From the NCBI GenBank assembly GCA_013423325.1, contig BLJB01000061.1, positions 62,001-126,000 of the forward strand: DNA of 64,000 bases. Reading direction: 5' to 3'. Positions 54,619 through 64,000 of this stretch are shown piece after piece (positions within the stretch are counted from its first letter, which is position 1; each line of letters starts with the position of its first letter). A program made the position numbers and the translations under genes. Below the pieces are notes generated by a model. That model was not told the origin of the DNA. It ran no database searches and was given only the letters and a program-made list of their open reading frames with translations. This DNA comes from Usnea hakonensis (taxonomy: Eukaryota > Ascomycota > Lecanoromycetes > Lecanorales > Parmeliaceae).

Positions 54619-56356
54619 ACTTTGAAGCAACCGGTCCCTGCCACTATTTCTGCCACCACTCATGTCAAGCACTTGGAAGCGACATTGCAGTGCTGAGGCC
54701 CAATTTAACACTGAAAAAATCCAACACTAAAAAACTCCAAAACAGTAAGTCAAACTCTACCGACTTGGCTCTCCGGTCTCCAAGCCGTACATTCAGGCTC
54801 CCTTTCACTTATGGACAATGATGAAGCACGGCTTTGACAGGCGGTGCCTGCTCATCTCAGCAACCTCATCTCCGATATTCTCTTCTAACGACTGACGCCT
54901 ATGATCCACATCATGCGCGCCTGGCTGCAGCTGCATGATATGATTTATCCTTCCAATAGCGAGTAAGCAAGATACCACAAGTCGCTACCATTTCCTCGTG
55001 CGAGCAATGTCTCACAACCAATGTACACTAAGAAGAAATGAAACCATCCTCTCAAGCAGCTATTCCAACCAATTGAACTCAACTATCATAAGCCGCTCAA
55101 ATCCAATCCAATCTAATCTACGTCCTTGGACACACATAAAGCATAGAAACAGCTGCTTATTGGTCCTCCGTCAACGTCTCATACCCCATTTTCCTTCTTC
55201 TCTATGCCCGCAGTGCCATATTAAGAAATAGCCTCTCGCATCTTATTTACACGTTTCCTCTTACCCAGAGCGCATTCATTCTACGATTCCTGCCCCTGAT
55301 AGAAGGACAAGCTAATGTTTGTGTGTGGTGAGAAGATGGAGACTCGGCGCTTTAGTACTGATGTTGGTATCGGTCATGCCGAAAATACGTTGTCTAACGT
55401 CATGCGGTTTTGGAAACTTGCAAGAATCGACCTTTTTTTCGTATACTGCCATTCAAAGATGTAGGAGGCGCGGCGTTGGAGGGAATTTTTTGGTGGGGGC
55501 CGAGGGTTTTTCGGACTGTGAAGGGAAAAGAGAGAGAGATGGGGAGTGGGAAAGGGGCGCGATAACATAGGCAAGAATTTGGGAACATAAGGTAGGTAGC
55601 TACCTTGGGAAGTGGCAAGAGAAAGGAGCGAAAGGCAAAGTTTGAATCCGTCTACGTAGTACCCTCGCTCGGTATATACCTCCGCGAATGACGAGGCAAA
55701 GTACCTAAGTGAGGCAGGACATAGGTACATATCGGTATCTAATCCACCACCTTTTTTTCTCTCCAAACCTCCCTCCCCTCCCTTCTCCCATTAATCCTCG
55801 TCCTACATACCTTAGAATACCTACCCATCTCCAAAGTACTCCCAAACCTAACAACCCTTATTTCCCAACATGCTTTTTCTTTTCTATTTCTCCCCAACAC
55901 CCTCGCGAGGGGGGAGAAAACTAAAAGAACAAGTCACAATCTGCAATATCTTCTCTTCTTCAACTGGAAACCTCTTACCTCTTGGGGGGGGCTTATCAGT
56001 GGGTTCTCGGGGCAACCTCAGGGGCGCCTTAGGCTGTGACTTTGGGTCCAAGTTCGGGCATTACCTACCTTGCTTACTTGAGGACTAAATCGGGGGGTTA
56101 CTTCAGGGGTTACCTTGGCCATTGGATCCAGGGGCTGTTTGGGAAAATGGATTCGCAAGAACGTGGTGTTTAATGTCATGTCCTATCGTTTGCCATATCG
56201 TGGTGTCTGAAATGAGTGAATACTTCTCAGCGTCACCATGTTTTCATTATAACAATGACCATGTGTAAGTAATTTTTTTTCGGGGTTTCCTCCTCGACTT
56301 TCCATAGCATAAAAGATTTCATGGGGTTTCACATCCGCCGACCGTCCTCCCACCCA
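54619..56356. other. Intergenic, 1.7 kb, nothing coding recognised
   Basis: Convergent flanks. Short ORFs at 55319-55766 on both strands lack protein character. Around 55985-56140 there are CAGGGGTTACCTTGG-like tracts similar to those at 53114. Confidence 0.5.
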
Positions 56357-57982
56357 CTATGCAGAAATAGTCCCATCATAGTCCTTCCCGCTCGCAGGAT
56401 CCGGAAGGCTGTAATTCTCAAAGCACGCATAATCGTAATTGGACAACTCATACGACCCCGCCTGGCTTTCCAAAAAGTCGTCCAACGCGCACAGCCCGTC
56501 CGATCGGCCCTCGCACTTGGCGCCACGGATCGAAGACAACGGGAGGATCCCATCATTGAGCCGCATGCGGATGAATTTGTACGGCGCATTCTCGGGATCG
56601 TAGCCGTACTGCGTCGGGTAGTACTGGACCCTTTCATCTGCGACGGGGGCGGGATCGCTGGATGCACAGCCAATGACCTCGGTGACTAGGCGCGCGCCAA
56701 AGGGCGTGATCTGCGAGAGGATGAAGGGGCGATTGGGGTTGGGAGGGACGTCAGTTAGGCTAGGGGCATCGTGGAAGTAGTCAAGGGACATGGCGGTTAA
56801 GACGGAGATGATGACGACGTCGTGGCTGAAGTCGGCGTAGAAGGCTTGGTCGAGGGGGAATGTGGCGGGGTCGGAGTCGTAGGTCGAGTTTACCGAGGAG
56901 TTGGACGAGGAGATGTACTCGTGCTTGAGACGGGCCATGAGCTCTTGTACGTAGCCCATGCCTTGGGCTCGGCCCGTTGGTTGGCCGAAGCCTGAGTCGA
57001 AATAGTAGTCCATCTCCGTGATGGCTTCGAAACCCTGCCATTCTTCTTCGGTGAAGAGGAAGCAGAAATCGGACCGGCCGAGGTAACCTGACTCGTATGC
57101 GCAAATGCTTTGCATGGCGAATGTGTCGTTGGTGTCGAATACGAACCCGGAAGGAGCGTACTGCTGCATCCTGGACGTGGCGTTTTGGAGATATTTCGGA
57201 ATGTATAAGGCTTGGTCCATTTCTCCAATATAGCCAGGATTAACACGGCCGGAGTTATTACAGCTGTCATAGGCTGCTAGGGTGTTGTTCACCGGGCCGC
57301 CTTCAGGAATGACTACGTATTCGAAAGGAGTAGAAGCATTGGTGAGATTGGGGTTTGGCAGTGTCTCGTAGCTGGCTCCGAAAAACCCCAGCGACCAATT
57401 TATTCCACTGTCGTAGATACGAGACTGAGAAGTGGTCCGTAAGACAGGCTTTGGCCTGGCGGTGCCATTGGGGAAGTTGGCGTCGTATGCCACCTGACCG
57501 ACGGAGGCGTTGTACAGTGTTCTGCCGTACTTGTTCCAGAAGGAGACTCCAGCTTGGAACTCAGTGGTTGCTCCAATACCCGTAAGGTATTCCTTTGACA
57601 TCACGTAATGATAGGTGTTCAAGAACTCCAGAGGGCCGGTGAACGTCCCGGCGTTAGCGGAGGCGGAATCTAGCACCTTTTTTGCAAAACGTTGATCATT
57701 GCCACTATCACTGCCCGAGGGGAAACGGTTCGCGTGCCTTTGCAGTACGTGCGCTTGTTCAATCTGGCAGCCTGCTGGAATTCCTGTGTCTTGTACACCC
57801 CACAAATCAGGGGCGTTGTCGGCATACGGCGTGAGCATACCCCAGTATCGGGAGACCGCGTTCAAGTCTGTGAGCAGCTGCGACGAGTCTGCGCTCTTGA
57901 CTGCTGCCAGTATGTTCTGCGGAATGCTGTAGCCCTCAGCAATGGCCAAAAGTAAGCTTGTGGTGAAAAAGTGACGCATCAT
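56357..57982 (-). CDS. Secreted histidine acid phosphatase / phytase-like
   Basis: Single exon, 541 aa from ATG 57982 (MMRHFFTTSLLLAIAEGYS, a signal peptide); the longer frame starts only from a TTG. The branch-2 histidine phosphatase signature is QRHANRFPS with phosphorylated His83, and the proton-donor motif is FSHD (YADFSHDVVI). Many NxS/T sites and paired Cys fit a secreted glycoprotein. C-terminal CxxxxDGLC and YACFENYSLP are typical of fungal acid phosphatases. Releases phosphate from phytate or other phosphomonoesters outside the cell. Confidence 0.95.
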   Translation of the reverse strand: MMRHFFTTSLLLAIAEGYSIPQNILAAVKSADSSQLLTDLNAVSRYWGMLTPYADNAPDLWGVQDTGIPAGCQIEQAHVLQRHANRFPSGSDSGNDQRFAKKVLDSASANAGTFTGPLEFLNTYHYVMSKEYLTGIGATTEFQAGVSFWNKYGRTLYNASVGQVAYDANFPNGTARPKPVLRTTSQSRIYDSGINWSLGFFGASYETLPNPNLTNASTPFEYVVIPEGGPVNNTLAAYDSCNNSGRVNPGYIGEMDQALYIPKYLQNATSRMQQYAPSGFVFDTNDTFAMQSICAYESGYLGRSDFCFLFTEEEWQGFEAITEMDYYFDSGFGQPTGRAQGMGYVQELMARLKHEYISSSNSSVNSTYDSDPATFPLDQAFYADFSHDVVIISVLTAMSLDYFHDAPSLTDVPPNPNRPFILSQITPFGARLVTEVIGCASSDPAPVADERVQYYPTQYGYDPENAPYKFIRMRLNDGILPLSSIRGAKCEGRSDGLCALDDFLESQAGSYELSNYDYACFENYSLPDPASGKDYDGTISA

Positions 57983-59381
57983 GGTGTAGTCGAAGAATGG
58001 TGTCGTTGAACGATGTTTGCAAAGAGGCAAAGTTGGATATTAAAAGTACCCCACGAGAGATCTTATCTTCAAGTACAAACTTTGGTACACCACAATCATG
58101 TCCAGCGACTGACTGACGGCAAGTGGTTGCCGCTTTGATGATGACGGACGGACTGAGGTATTGCTTGGCTGGCATTTTTAGAGCTTTTGTCCCAAGCGGT
58201 AAAGAGCATGCAGAATTAAGTTCACATGTCGCATTTCAATGGAGGGGTTGATGGAGTGTAGCGTCCTGTCGTTGGGACTGTCACTGGCTCAGAGCGGTTG
58301 ATATTCCGTGGCGAGGAAAGTTCTTGCATAAACCGGAGACGTCCTGAACGAAAGACCGGGCTCGGGGCTGGGACCTGTGGGATTTCCCCACTTGCCCTTT
58401 GCTACATGCATCGTGCGGGGAAGGGGGCTAGGGGAGGGATGGACCTTCCGCAAGTAATCAGAGGCCTGAATCCATACTGCCCATTTTTAAATCGCCATGC
58501 CCGGGATTTCCGTCTCGAATTGCATGCGAAGAAGTCCATCACTTTCCGCTTTCCCCACTTACTCCTCTTTTTCCATATCGAGTGCCTTGCAGCCCCTGAT
58601 CACAGTGTGACTTTCTGTATAGATCTGCACCAACATGTCCAGATGTAGACTTCTTTGATGCGCTTGGTACAGTACCCCAACAGCTGGACTCTTATAATAT
58701 TGGACTGCTTGGGGTCGGCAAGCATCGCAACAATGTGCCATGATCCAAGCGAGCAAGTCCGAGAAATTGTCTTCAAAAACAAAAAGGAATAAACAAAAAG
58801 CCGGTCTACCAAAGTACATTGCGTCAAGTCAGTATTCAGTTCTCCGCGGCGCAACCCTCCCACTCAGCTCTGCAACGAGAGCTTTGGCGATGGAGGAATC
58901 CGTGATGAATGCCGCTCATTGGTGTGTTATATTTACAAACGAGCCATACGACTTACGTTGTCGAAAGCGCTGATTGCCAGGATATGTGGTGATGAGGTAA
59001 TATGAATTTACAGGCGTGATACTTTGGCAAGCCGCCGGGGAATCACTCCGTAAAGCGGTGCTAATTGCCGCCGTATCACCAATGCTCCAGGGTCAAAAGT
59101 TAGTTGAGCTGACGAGCGACACATTTCTGTATCAACATTGTCCATTTCTATAATGTTGTGGCAGGATTTAATGGGCACGATTAGTCCTCACGTTTTAAGC
59201 AGACGTGTCAGTGCAATAGATTCAGCTACTCTCGAAGCCGCGTATGTTCGCTGGCATTTTATGACATCGTTACTACCAAGGAAATAGCTACTGTAGTACT
59301 AACCCGCCCAAGATGGCCGTTTTTCATCACTTAGACTTGCGTGAATGTAGGAAGGAACCCTAATCACTTGGCGTTTCGACA
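57983..59381. other. Intergenic, 1.4 kb; phosphatase promoter side
   Basis: No gene recognised. An upstream exon for the membrane protein at 59382 could hide here, but none could be supported. Confidence 0.4.
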
Positions 59382-59870
59382 ATGTTTGATTGCTACCGCG
59401 AAGGAATGCGATTGAGGAAGGTGACGGTAGCGTCGTCTGTCTCAGCAACGGTTGCCCCGGAAAACAGAGGTGACGGGTCTGTTCCTAATGCCGCAGCTAC
59501 TTCTGCTCCTGCCACTCCTGCTCCCGCAGCTTCTAATCCCGGCGCAGCGGCTCCGTCGGAACCACATTTTGCATCTGGAGCGGCTCCAACATCGAATTCA
59601 GTATCCGCTACCGCTACGCCGGTACCTAACCCCAATGGTCCGGTAAAAGGAACTTCTCAGTCAACAGGAAAGGTATCGCGGCTTCCTGTCGATGCAGTCC
59701 TTGGAATCATATTTGGCGTGATTGGGATCGGGGGTGCTGTGTTTGGGTTCGTTGTATGGAGAATACGGAGGAAGAGGATAGTGTTGCTGGGAGAGGGAGT
59801 TGATCTCGGGAAGGGGAGGGAAGAGAAATGGAGAGTAAATCAAGTCAATGTCGTAATGCATTGGCTTTAG
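59382..59870 (+). CDS. Single-pass membrane protein with Ala/Ser/Pro/Thr-rich stalk (5' end uncertain)
   Basis: Open frame of 162 aa. Residues 20-100 are Ala/Ser/Pro/Thr-rich (likely O-glycosylated stalk), followed by SRLPVDAVLGIIFGVIGIG, a transmembrane helix to about residue 127, and a basic stop-transfer WRIRRKR with a short cytosolic tail. No signal peptide is seen at this ATG, so an upstream exon with the leader and an extracellular domain is likely missing or decayed. It resembles the end of fungal wall-sensor-like or mucin-like proteins. Convergent with the WD40 gene, 56 bases between stops. Confidence 0.5.
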   Translation: MFDCYREGMRLRKVTVASSVSATVAPENRGDGSVPNAAATSAPATPAPAASNPGAAAPSEPHFASGAAPTSNSVSATATPVPNPNGPVKGTSQSTGKVSRLPVDAVLGIIFGVIGIGGAVFGFVVWRIRRKRIVLLGEGVDLGKGREEKWRVNQVNVVMHWL

Positions 59871-59926
59871 CAACTATTATACTTATAGACCCGATCTACC
59901 GATTTCCTTCTCTTCTGGGGCTAGTA

Positions 59927-61360
59927 TCAGGTAAATGTAATCTTCTGTTTGGTCAGATCTCTAAAAACATCATCAAGAGCCTGTCTTTTCCTTTTTCTGT
60001 CTTCGTCCTCATTTACGTCCACATGCTCGGACTCTTCTTTTTCCACCTGAATGTCTTCTTTGGTCCTGGGCTTCCATGCCCTGATGAGACCATCTGAGTG
60101 CGCGGAATACATTTCCACATCGCCGGCTCTCCAGCAGAGCGAAGTGACTCTATTTTTTATGTTTCGCTGTTTAGCGCTTCCCCTAGCCTGAGCGACAGCT
60201 ACACCAGGGGCCCGTAGTCGTTTGATCAAAGTGCCCTCGAAGAGCTCGAACATCAATATCTCCTTCTCGTTTGGGTACAGCATGAGTTGGGAGCCTGAGA
60301 GATGCCTGGGCGCAAGTAATGGCAACAAAGTCGAAAGATGTGTGTTCTTGATGATCGGACCGAAGTGCGACAGAGCATTGGCCCCAACTCCTATGTCCCA
60401 GACACGCACACGCTCATCATGACCAGCAGTGACAAGATTCTTCCCATCTTCTGTCCAGACGACCCCATTGCAAGCCCCAATATGTGCTTTGCCGTGGTTT
60501 CGGGCACGGGCATTTTTGCCCCTCCCATCTTCACCGCCGACTCCAACAGAATCATCCATGTCTAGGACTCCCAAGCTGCCAGCACTCCTTCGAATATCCC
60601 ACAGCCTAACTGCTCCGTCTGAGCCACCACTGGCCAGCACGTATTCATCGCGCGGGCTCCATGCAACCGAGAGTACCGCGCCTTGATGACCGGCAAGCGA
60701 GTGCGCACTAGCACCCGACCGGAGATCCACTAGTCTCACAGCAGGATGCTGCGTCGCGCACGCCACCAAGAGATGATCAGCAATGGGTGACAACCCATGA
60801 GAGTAGACCACAGAGTCGAGATCGAAAGACGCAGATGGAGTGAGCGTCTCTGTGGCATAGATTTTCAAGGTGTGGTCGTAAGACGTGGAAAGAAAGGCCA
60901 GCGAATCGAATGGGTAGAAGGAAAGATGTGTGATGCCGAATTTAGGGGCAGTGGACGCTTTCTTTGCCTTATCGCTAGGTCTGTACGTGCAACTTTTTAG
61001 TGGGGTCTCAGCACTCTCGAGGTCCCATAGAAATACAGAAGATTCGGCGCCTCCTGAAAGCATGCTTGATCCCCAATTAGCCCTCATCGCCCCATGCTTC
61101 TTGGTCCTCGACACTTACTATCTTCCCTCAAACCTGTCAATAGCAAGACAGTTCACCCCAGATCTGTGTGCCCATACGTCACCAACCCCATCTTCCTCGT
61201 CCCCATTGTGTTGCGCTTTGGTCTGCGCAGTTCCATCGCTGCCATCAAATCTAACGCTGGGGGCCGCTTGCAGGGAGCCCAGGAGGCGCGATGTCTCGGC
61301 CTTTTGCAGCGCTTGAGGACTGATGGATCCTAAAGCACGACTGAAAAGATTGGACGTCAT
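59927..61360 (-). CDS. CSA/ERCC8-type WD40 protein (transcription-coupled DNA repair; Rad28/Ckn1 homologue)
   Basis: Read as complement(join(59927..61064,61119..61360)), 459 aa. N-terminus matches the CSA pattern (LFSRALGSISPQALQKAETSRLLG, HRSGVNCLAIDRFEGRYMLSGGAESSVFLWDLES), the join falling inside this block. WD40 repeats follow: FGITHLSFYPFDSLAFLSTSYDHTLKIY, GHQGAVLSVAWSPRDEYVLASGGSDGAVRLWDIR, CNGVVWTEDGKNLVTAGHDERVRVWD and RVTSLCWRAGDVEMYSAHSDGLIRAWKP. Tail rich in Glu/Asp and Lys/Arg. CSA is the substrate receptor of a CUL4-DDB1 ubiquitin ligase acting on stalled RNA polymerase II. Shares a 237-base promoter with the next gene. Confidence 0.94.
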
Positions 61361-61597
61361 GCATCACGTTTCGTTGAGGTGTGGCATATATAGCAGGCTG
61401 GCTTTTTGCGTGAGCATCTGCGGGAAGGAGGCTCGCCGCGCTTGGCGGGAAACGCGGCTCTCAGATTCTTGGTTTCGAACTTTCTCCAAAAGTAAGTAAT
61501 ATTTCTAAATCTTATCTTCTATCATCGTTGCAAGATGTGAAGTTGAAGCTCGTGTAATGTACTCTTGATCGGCAGGGCGGGAGTTTGGGCCCACAAA
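61361..61597. promoter_or_regulatory. Short bidirectional promoter, CSA-like / conserved nuclear protein
   Basis: Only 237 bases lie between the two start codons on opposite strands. TGGCGGGAAA near 61433 resembles a cell-cycle (MCB/E2F-like) site; that reading is weak. Confidence 0.5.
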
Positions 61598-62335
61598 ATG
61601 TCGGATTTTTCCGCAAAAACCAACCAATTAAGACAGGCTTCGAAGAAGGCCCCAAACAAGAAGACAACCCGCCAAGCTACTCTGTACGATGCCGTAGCTG
61701 GCACGTAACCTTACTGCTGTCAGCCTGAAAGAGCAATCTCTGATGAGCCCCCCATAGGTCGCGTATCTTCGACCGGTTTCATCCCCCCGGCCCCACGCAT
61801 CTCTGCATATCGCGATACTCCGTCTTCCAGCAGCGTCCCCGTCCCGCCCGAGGAAGTGCTGTTTCGCCGCAAAGCAGCTCCCATCCGATACGAGGAAGAT
61901 GACTTCTACTGGGCTGATAGATACTTGACTGACAGCCAAAAGCTGCCAGAGTCCGATCTGCTAAAGGCTATACACGTATACGCATCTGAATTCTACGGGA
62001 GGGCGGTGAAAGGGAGGGGTAAGGTTGACTTTGAGAGTCTGGACGAGACGGCTCTTTTAGCAATGGGAATGTTGATGGAAGAAATGGCGGGTGAGGTTTT
62101 AGGAGAGACGGGGTATAAGGCTTTTGTCGAGGGGGAAGACGATGGGGCCGAAGGGGCTGAGGAAGGGGCTTCTGTCAAGGAGGGCACGTCCAGTGGAGGA
62201 GATCATCTGGAGACTGCAACTGTGGCGTCCGAGACTTTATCAGAGGAAGGGACGTCAGACAAGGAGGTCAGTAACACGGACAAGAGGAGGCGCAAGCGAA
62301 GAAAGACACGCCATAACGATGATGGCCGTGGGTAA
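61598..62335 (+). CDS. Conserved fungal protein of unknown function with C-terminal NLS
   Basis: Read as join(61598..61700,61758..62335), 226 aa. Exon 1 encodes MSDFSAKTNQLRQASKKAPN and TRQATLYDAVAG; the frame-keeping intron uses a GC donor (CTG|GCACGT...CATAG). Exon 2 gives VSSTGFIPPAP, VPPEEVLFRRKAAPIRYEEDDFYWADRYL, LPESDLLKAIHVYASEFYGRAV and DETALLAMGMLMEEMAGEVLG, which look like a conserved helical core. The tail is acidic and ends in DKRRRKRRKTRHN, a strong nuclear localisation signal. The same order is typical of a short fungal family without an assigned role. It is paired head-to-head with a repair gene. Confidence 0.75.
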
Positions 62336-62990
62336 ACCTGGCACTCTATGGACATCGTCACCATTCTAAACTAGGGCCTCCGAGACTACGCCCATGGCCC
62401 AAATCGTTGCATGGCCTTTTTGATGCCTTGAACAATAGTACGGCAAGTCAGATCTTCTCTCAGTAGATCATTTTGCGCGTCTGGCTGTCGACGCTAAAAC
62501 ATATTTCTGCTCTTATAGAACTCTTCTGTATCATAATAAGGGTCTGAGTATTAGGACGCCATACCATTGGAACTCATGATCTACTAAGTACGATGAAAAT
62601 TTCTTGCGCGATACCTTCAGTCTCAAATATCAGGTGTCTCACGCTACGCGTTTGCTCCGCGCACTCGAACATCAGATAGCGTTGTCCGTGAACGCGGAGA
62701 AGGAAGATTCTGACAACAATTACACAAATCTTGAATGAACGTGACAATGGGAATTGCGATGAAGATTGTTGTTCTGGTAGATCCTTTATCATTCTTTGTT
62801 GTCCGTGACAAAGCAAGTTCGGGGCCTTTCTACTCGTAAGCTATATATCTCCTACATTGCTTTGCTAGTCGTCTCATCTCATATGCGTGAATCATAATTT
62901 TATCCACGATCATCATCCTCGCTCGCTAACCATATTTGCAGTTCAGATACAGAACCAGCTCGTCATCTCCACAAAAATCAAAACAACACT
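62336..62990. other. Intergenic, promoter side of the RING gene
   Basis: 655 bases, no gene seen. Confidence 0.5.
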
Positions 62991-63746
62991 ATGCCGGCTG
63001 AAATGCTAAACCGGCTCGAGTCCTCTGTTCCAAAGATTGAAGCTTCAATTGCCTACAAGAAAAAGGTCACCGCCATGAAGGCCGAACCTTCTAGTTCTCG
63101 CCACTTGCTGAGATCCGAAATGAGGGCAATGAAATTCATCTTGAATCTTCCAATCATCACGATCGACTACCTTTACGAAGACGAAAGACGCTGTGGTCTT
63201 TGTCACAAGAAATACGATTCAGAGTTCAAAGTATGCGGACGCGGAGAGTCTCCTTGTTCCCTACCTTGCGGTCATATAGCCGGGCACCACTGCATCAGGG
63301 AACATCTGTCTCCTTATGAACAAGGATTCACAAGATGCCCCTTCTGCAAGGTCGATTTCCCTCAGCTTTTTATAGATCCCGTGCAGCCTGCACAGGCTAC
63401 TAGCGACCTTGCGCGGGAAAATATTGATGACCGCGAAGTATCAGACAACGAGCTGAACAGTGAGGTTGCCCAACTGTCAAGGGATACTGGAGCATCAAGC
63501 GTTGAAATCAAGCGGTTTCTCAGCATTGATGAGGTCATTAACCGTTCTCAACCCCAAGCAGAGATTTCCAATGTGGCTACAGCGAACACAAAGGCACAAG
63601 ATTTGACCGCTCAAGACCAGGGTCTAACTGGGATTGGCGAAAGCGAATTTCCCAAAAATCGCAGGAATGGAGCGAGCCCAAAACTTGCACGCGCCGCCAT
63701 GAAAGCTATGGATATTATGGCGAAGAAATTCTACTCAGAGGCTTGA
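62991..63746 (+). CDS. RING-finger protein (putative E3 ubiquitin ligase)
   Basis: Single exon, 251 aa. A RING-type finger lies at residues 68-119: CGLC (Cys68, Cys71), then PCSLPCGHIAGHHC (Cys93, His95, His99, Cys101 as likely ligands) and CPFC (Cys116, Cys119). A basic, coiled-coil-like N-terminus precedes it; the C-terminal half is Ser/Glu/Gln-rich and without domain. No membrane segment. Related short RING proteins are numerous in filamentous ascomycetes; substrate unknown. Confidence 0.85.
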   Translation: MPAEMLNRLESSVPKIEASIAYKKKVTAMKAEPSSSRHLLRSEMRAMKFILNLPIITIDYLYEDERRCGLCHKKYDSEFKVCGRGESPCSLPCGHIAGHHCIREHLSPYEQGFTRCPFCKVDFPQLFIDPVQPAQATSDLARENIDDREVSDNELNSEVAQLSRDTGASSVEIKRFLSIDEVINRSQPQAEISNVATANTKAQDLTAQDQGLTGIGESEFPKNRRNGASPKLARAAMKAMDIMAKKFYSEA

Positions 63747-64000
63747 ATTTCACATTACACAGGGAAAAGAGGTAGCGTAGCGAGCAAGAGCTTAGAAAGT
63801 AAGCATAAGCGAAAATATTAATGTAATGCTTTGTCATAAATTGGGTGTTGAATATCAGTGTTGAATGTGAGTCAAATTTCACTGCAGAGTATGTTGTACT
63901 AGCTAATCAACTTTGCGAATCCCTTTCATCGCAAAGAAACTTTCAGTCATCACAACCGTCTTCTCGCTACTGATCAGCTGTACTCTGTTTCTCTAACTCG

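Noticed and set aside
55319..55924. Several ORFs of 70-130 aa on both strands
   Set aside because: Low-complexity, no conserved motif, no supporting splice sites.
58298..58863. ORFs of 86-116 aa near the phosphatase promoter
   Set aside because: Overlap on both strands without family character.

Overview
The window is nuclear DNA of a filamentous ascomycete (Pezizomycotina). Genes are split by many short GT-AG introns (about 47-130 nt, often with CTAAC-like branch sites), intergenic gaps are a few hundred bases to 1.7 kb, and typical filamentous-fungal families are present: a highly reducing polyketide synthase, HET-domain, rhodopsin-like membrane and FSH1 hydrolase proteins. All exon joins below were built by eye from splice signals, reading frame and family resemblance.

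Left part (1-24393): a secondary-metabolite gene cluster that runs off the left edge. In order: a type I PKS (N-terminal ketosynthase only, minus), a MmgE/PrpD 2-methylcitrate-dehydratase-like protein (minus), a SAM methyltransferase (plus), a citrate-synthase-family enzyme ending in the peroxisomal signal AKL (minus), an FSH1 serine hydrolase (minus), a SnoaL/ketosteroid-isomerase-like protein (minus), a cytochrome P450 (minus), a dienoyl-CoA isomerase (plus), an MFS exporter (minus), a second SnoaL/KSI-like protein (plus), a secreted SMP-30-like beta-propeller (plus), a dienelactone hydrolase (minus) and a BAHD-like acyltransferase (plus). PKS + hydrolase + citrate synthase + PrpD dehydratase + KSI-like protein is the core set known from alkylcitrate/maleidride pathways. 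The inferred route is: polyketide released, coupled as acyl-CoA to oxaloacetate, dehydrated to an alkyl-maleic anhydride or alkyl-aconitate type intermediate, joined or cyclised with help of the KSI-like proteins, then tailored by methylation, oxidation, acylation and lactone/anhydride opening, and exported. No PEBP-like gene and no pathway transcription factor is visible; they may lie to the left.

Middle part (25739-39132): mostly housekeeping genes. A Ser/Pro-rich tail-anchored protein, the mitochondrial presequence protease Cym1 (M16C), a taxilin-like coiled coil, a nitronate monooxygenase ending in SKL, an ArfGAP-UBA protein of the Gts1 type, a kappa-class glutathione transferase/HCCA isomerase, and a small hydrophilic protein.

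Right part (40296-64000): more accessory in character. A HET-domain protein, an unusual trypsin-like protease fused to TPR repeats, a decayed P450, a double-hotdog-like protein, an SDR, a rhodopsin-like seven-helix membrane protein, a COG0523 (CobW) GTPase, a secreted histidine acid phosphatase/phytase, a single-pass membrane protein, the CSA/ERCC8-type WD40 repair factor, a divergently transcribed conserved nuclear protein, and a RING protein. No rRNA, convincing tRNA, CRISPR or intact transposon was found. Several short tandem or direct repeats lie in promoters of the cluster.
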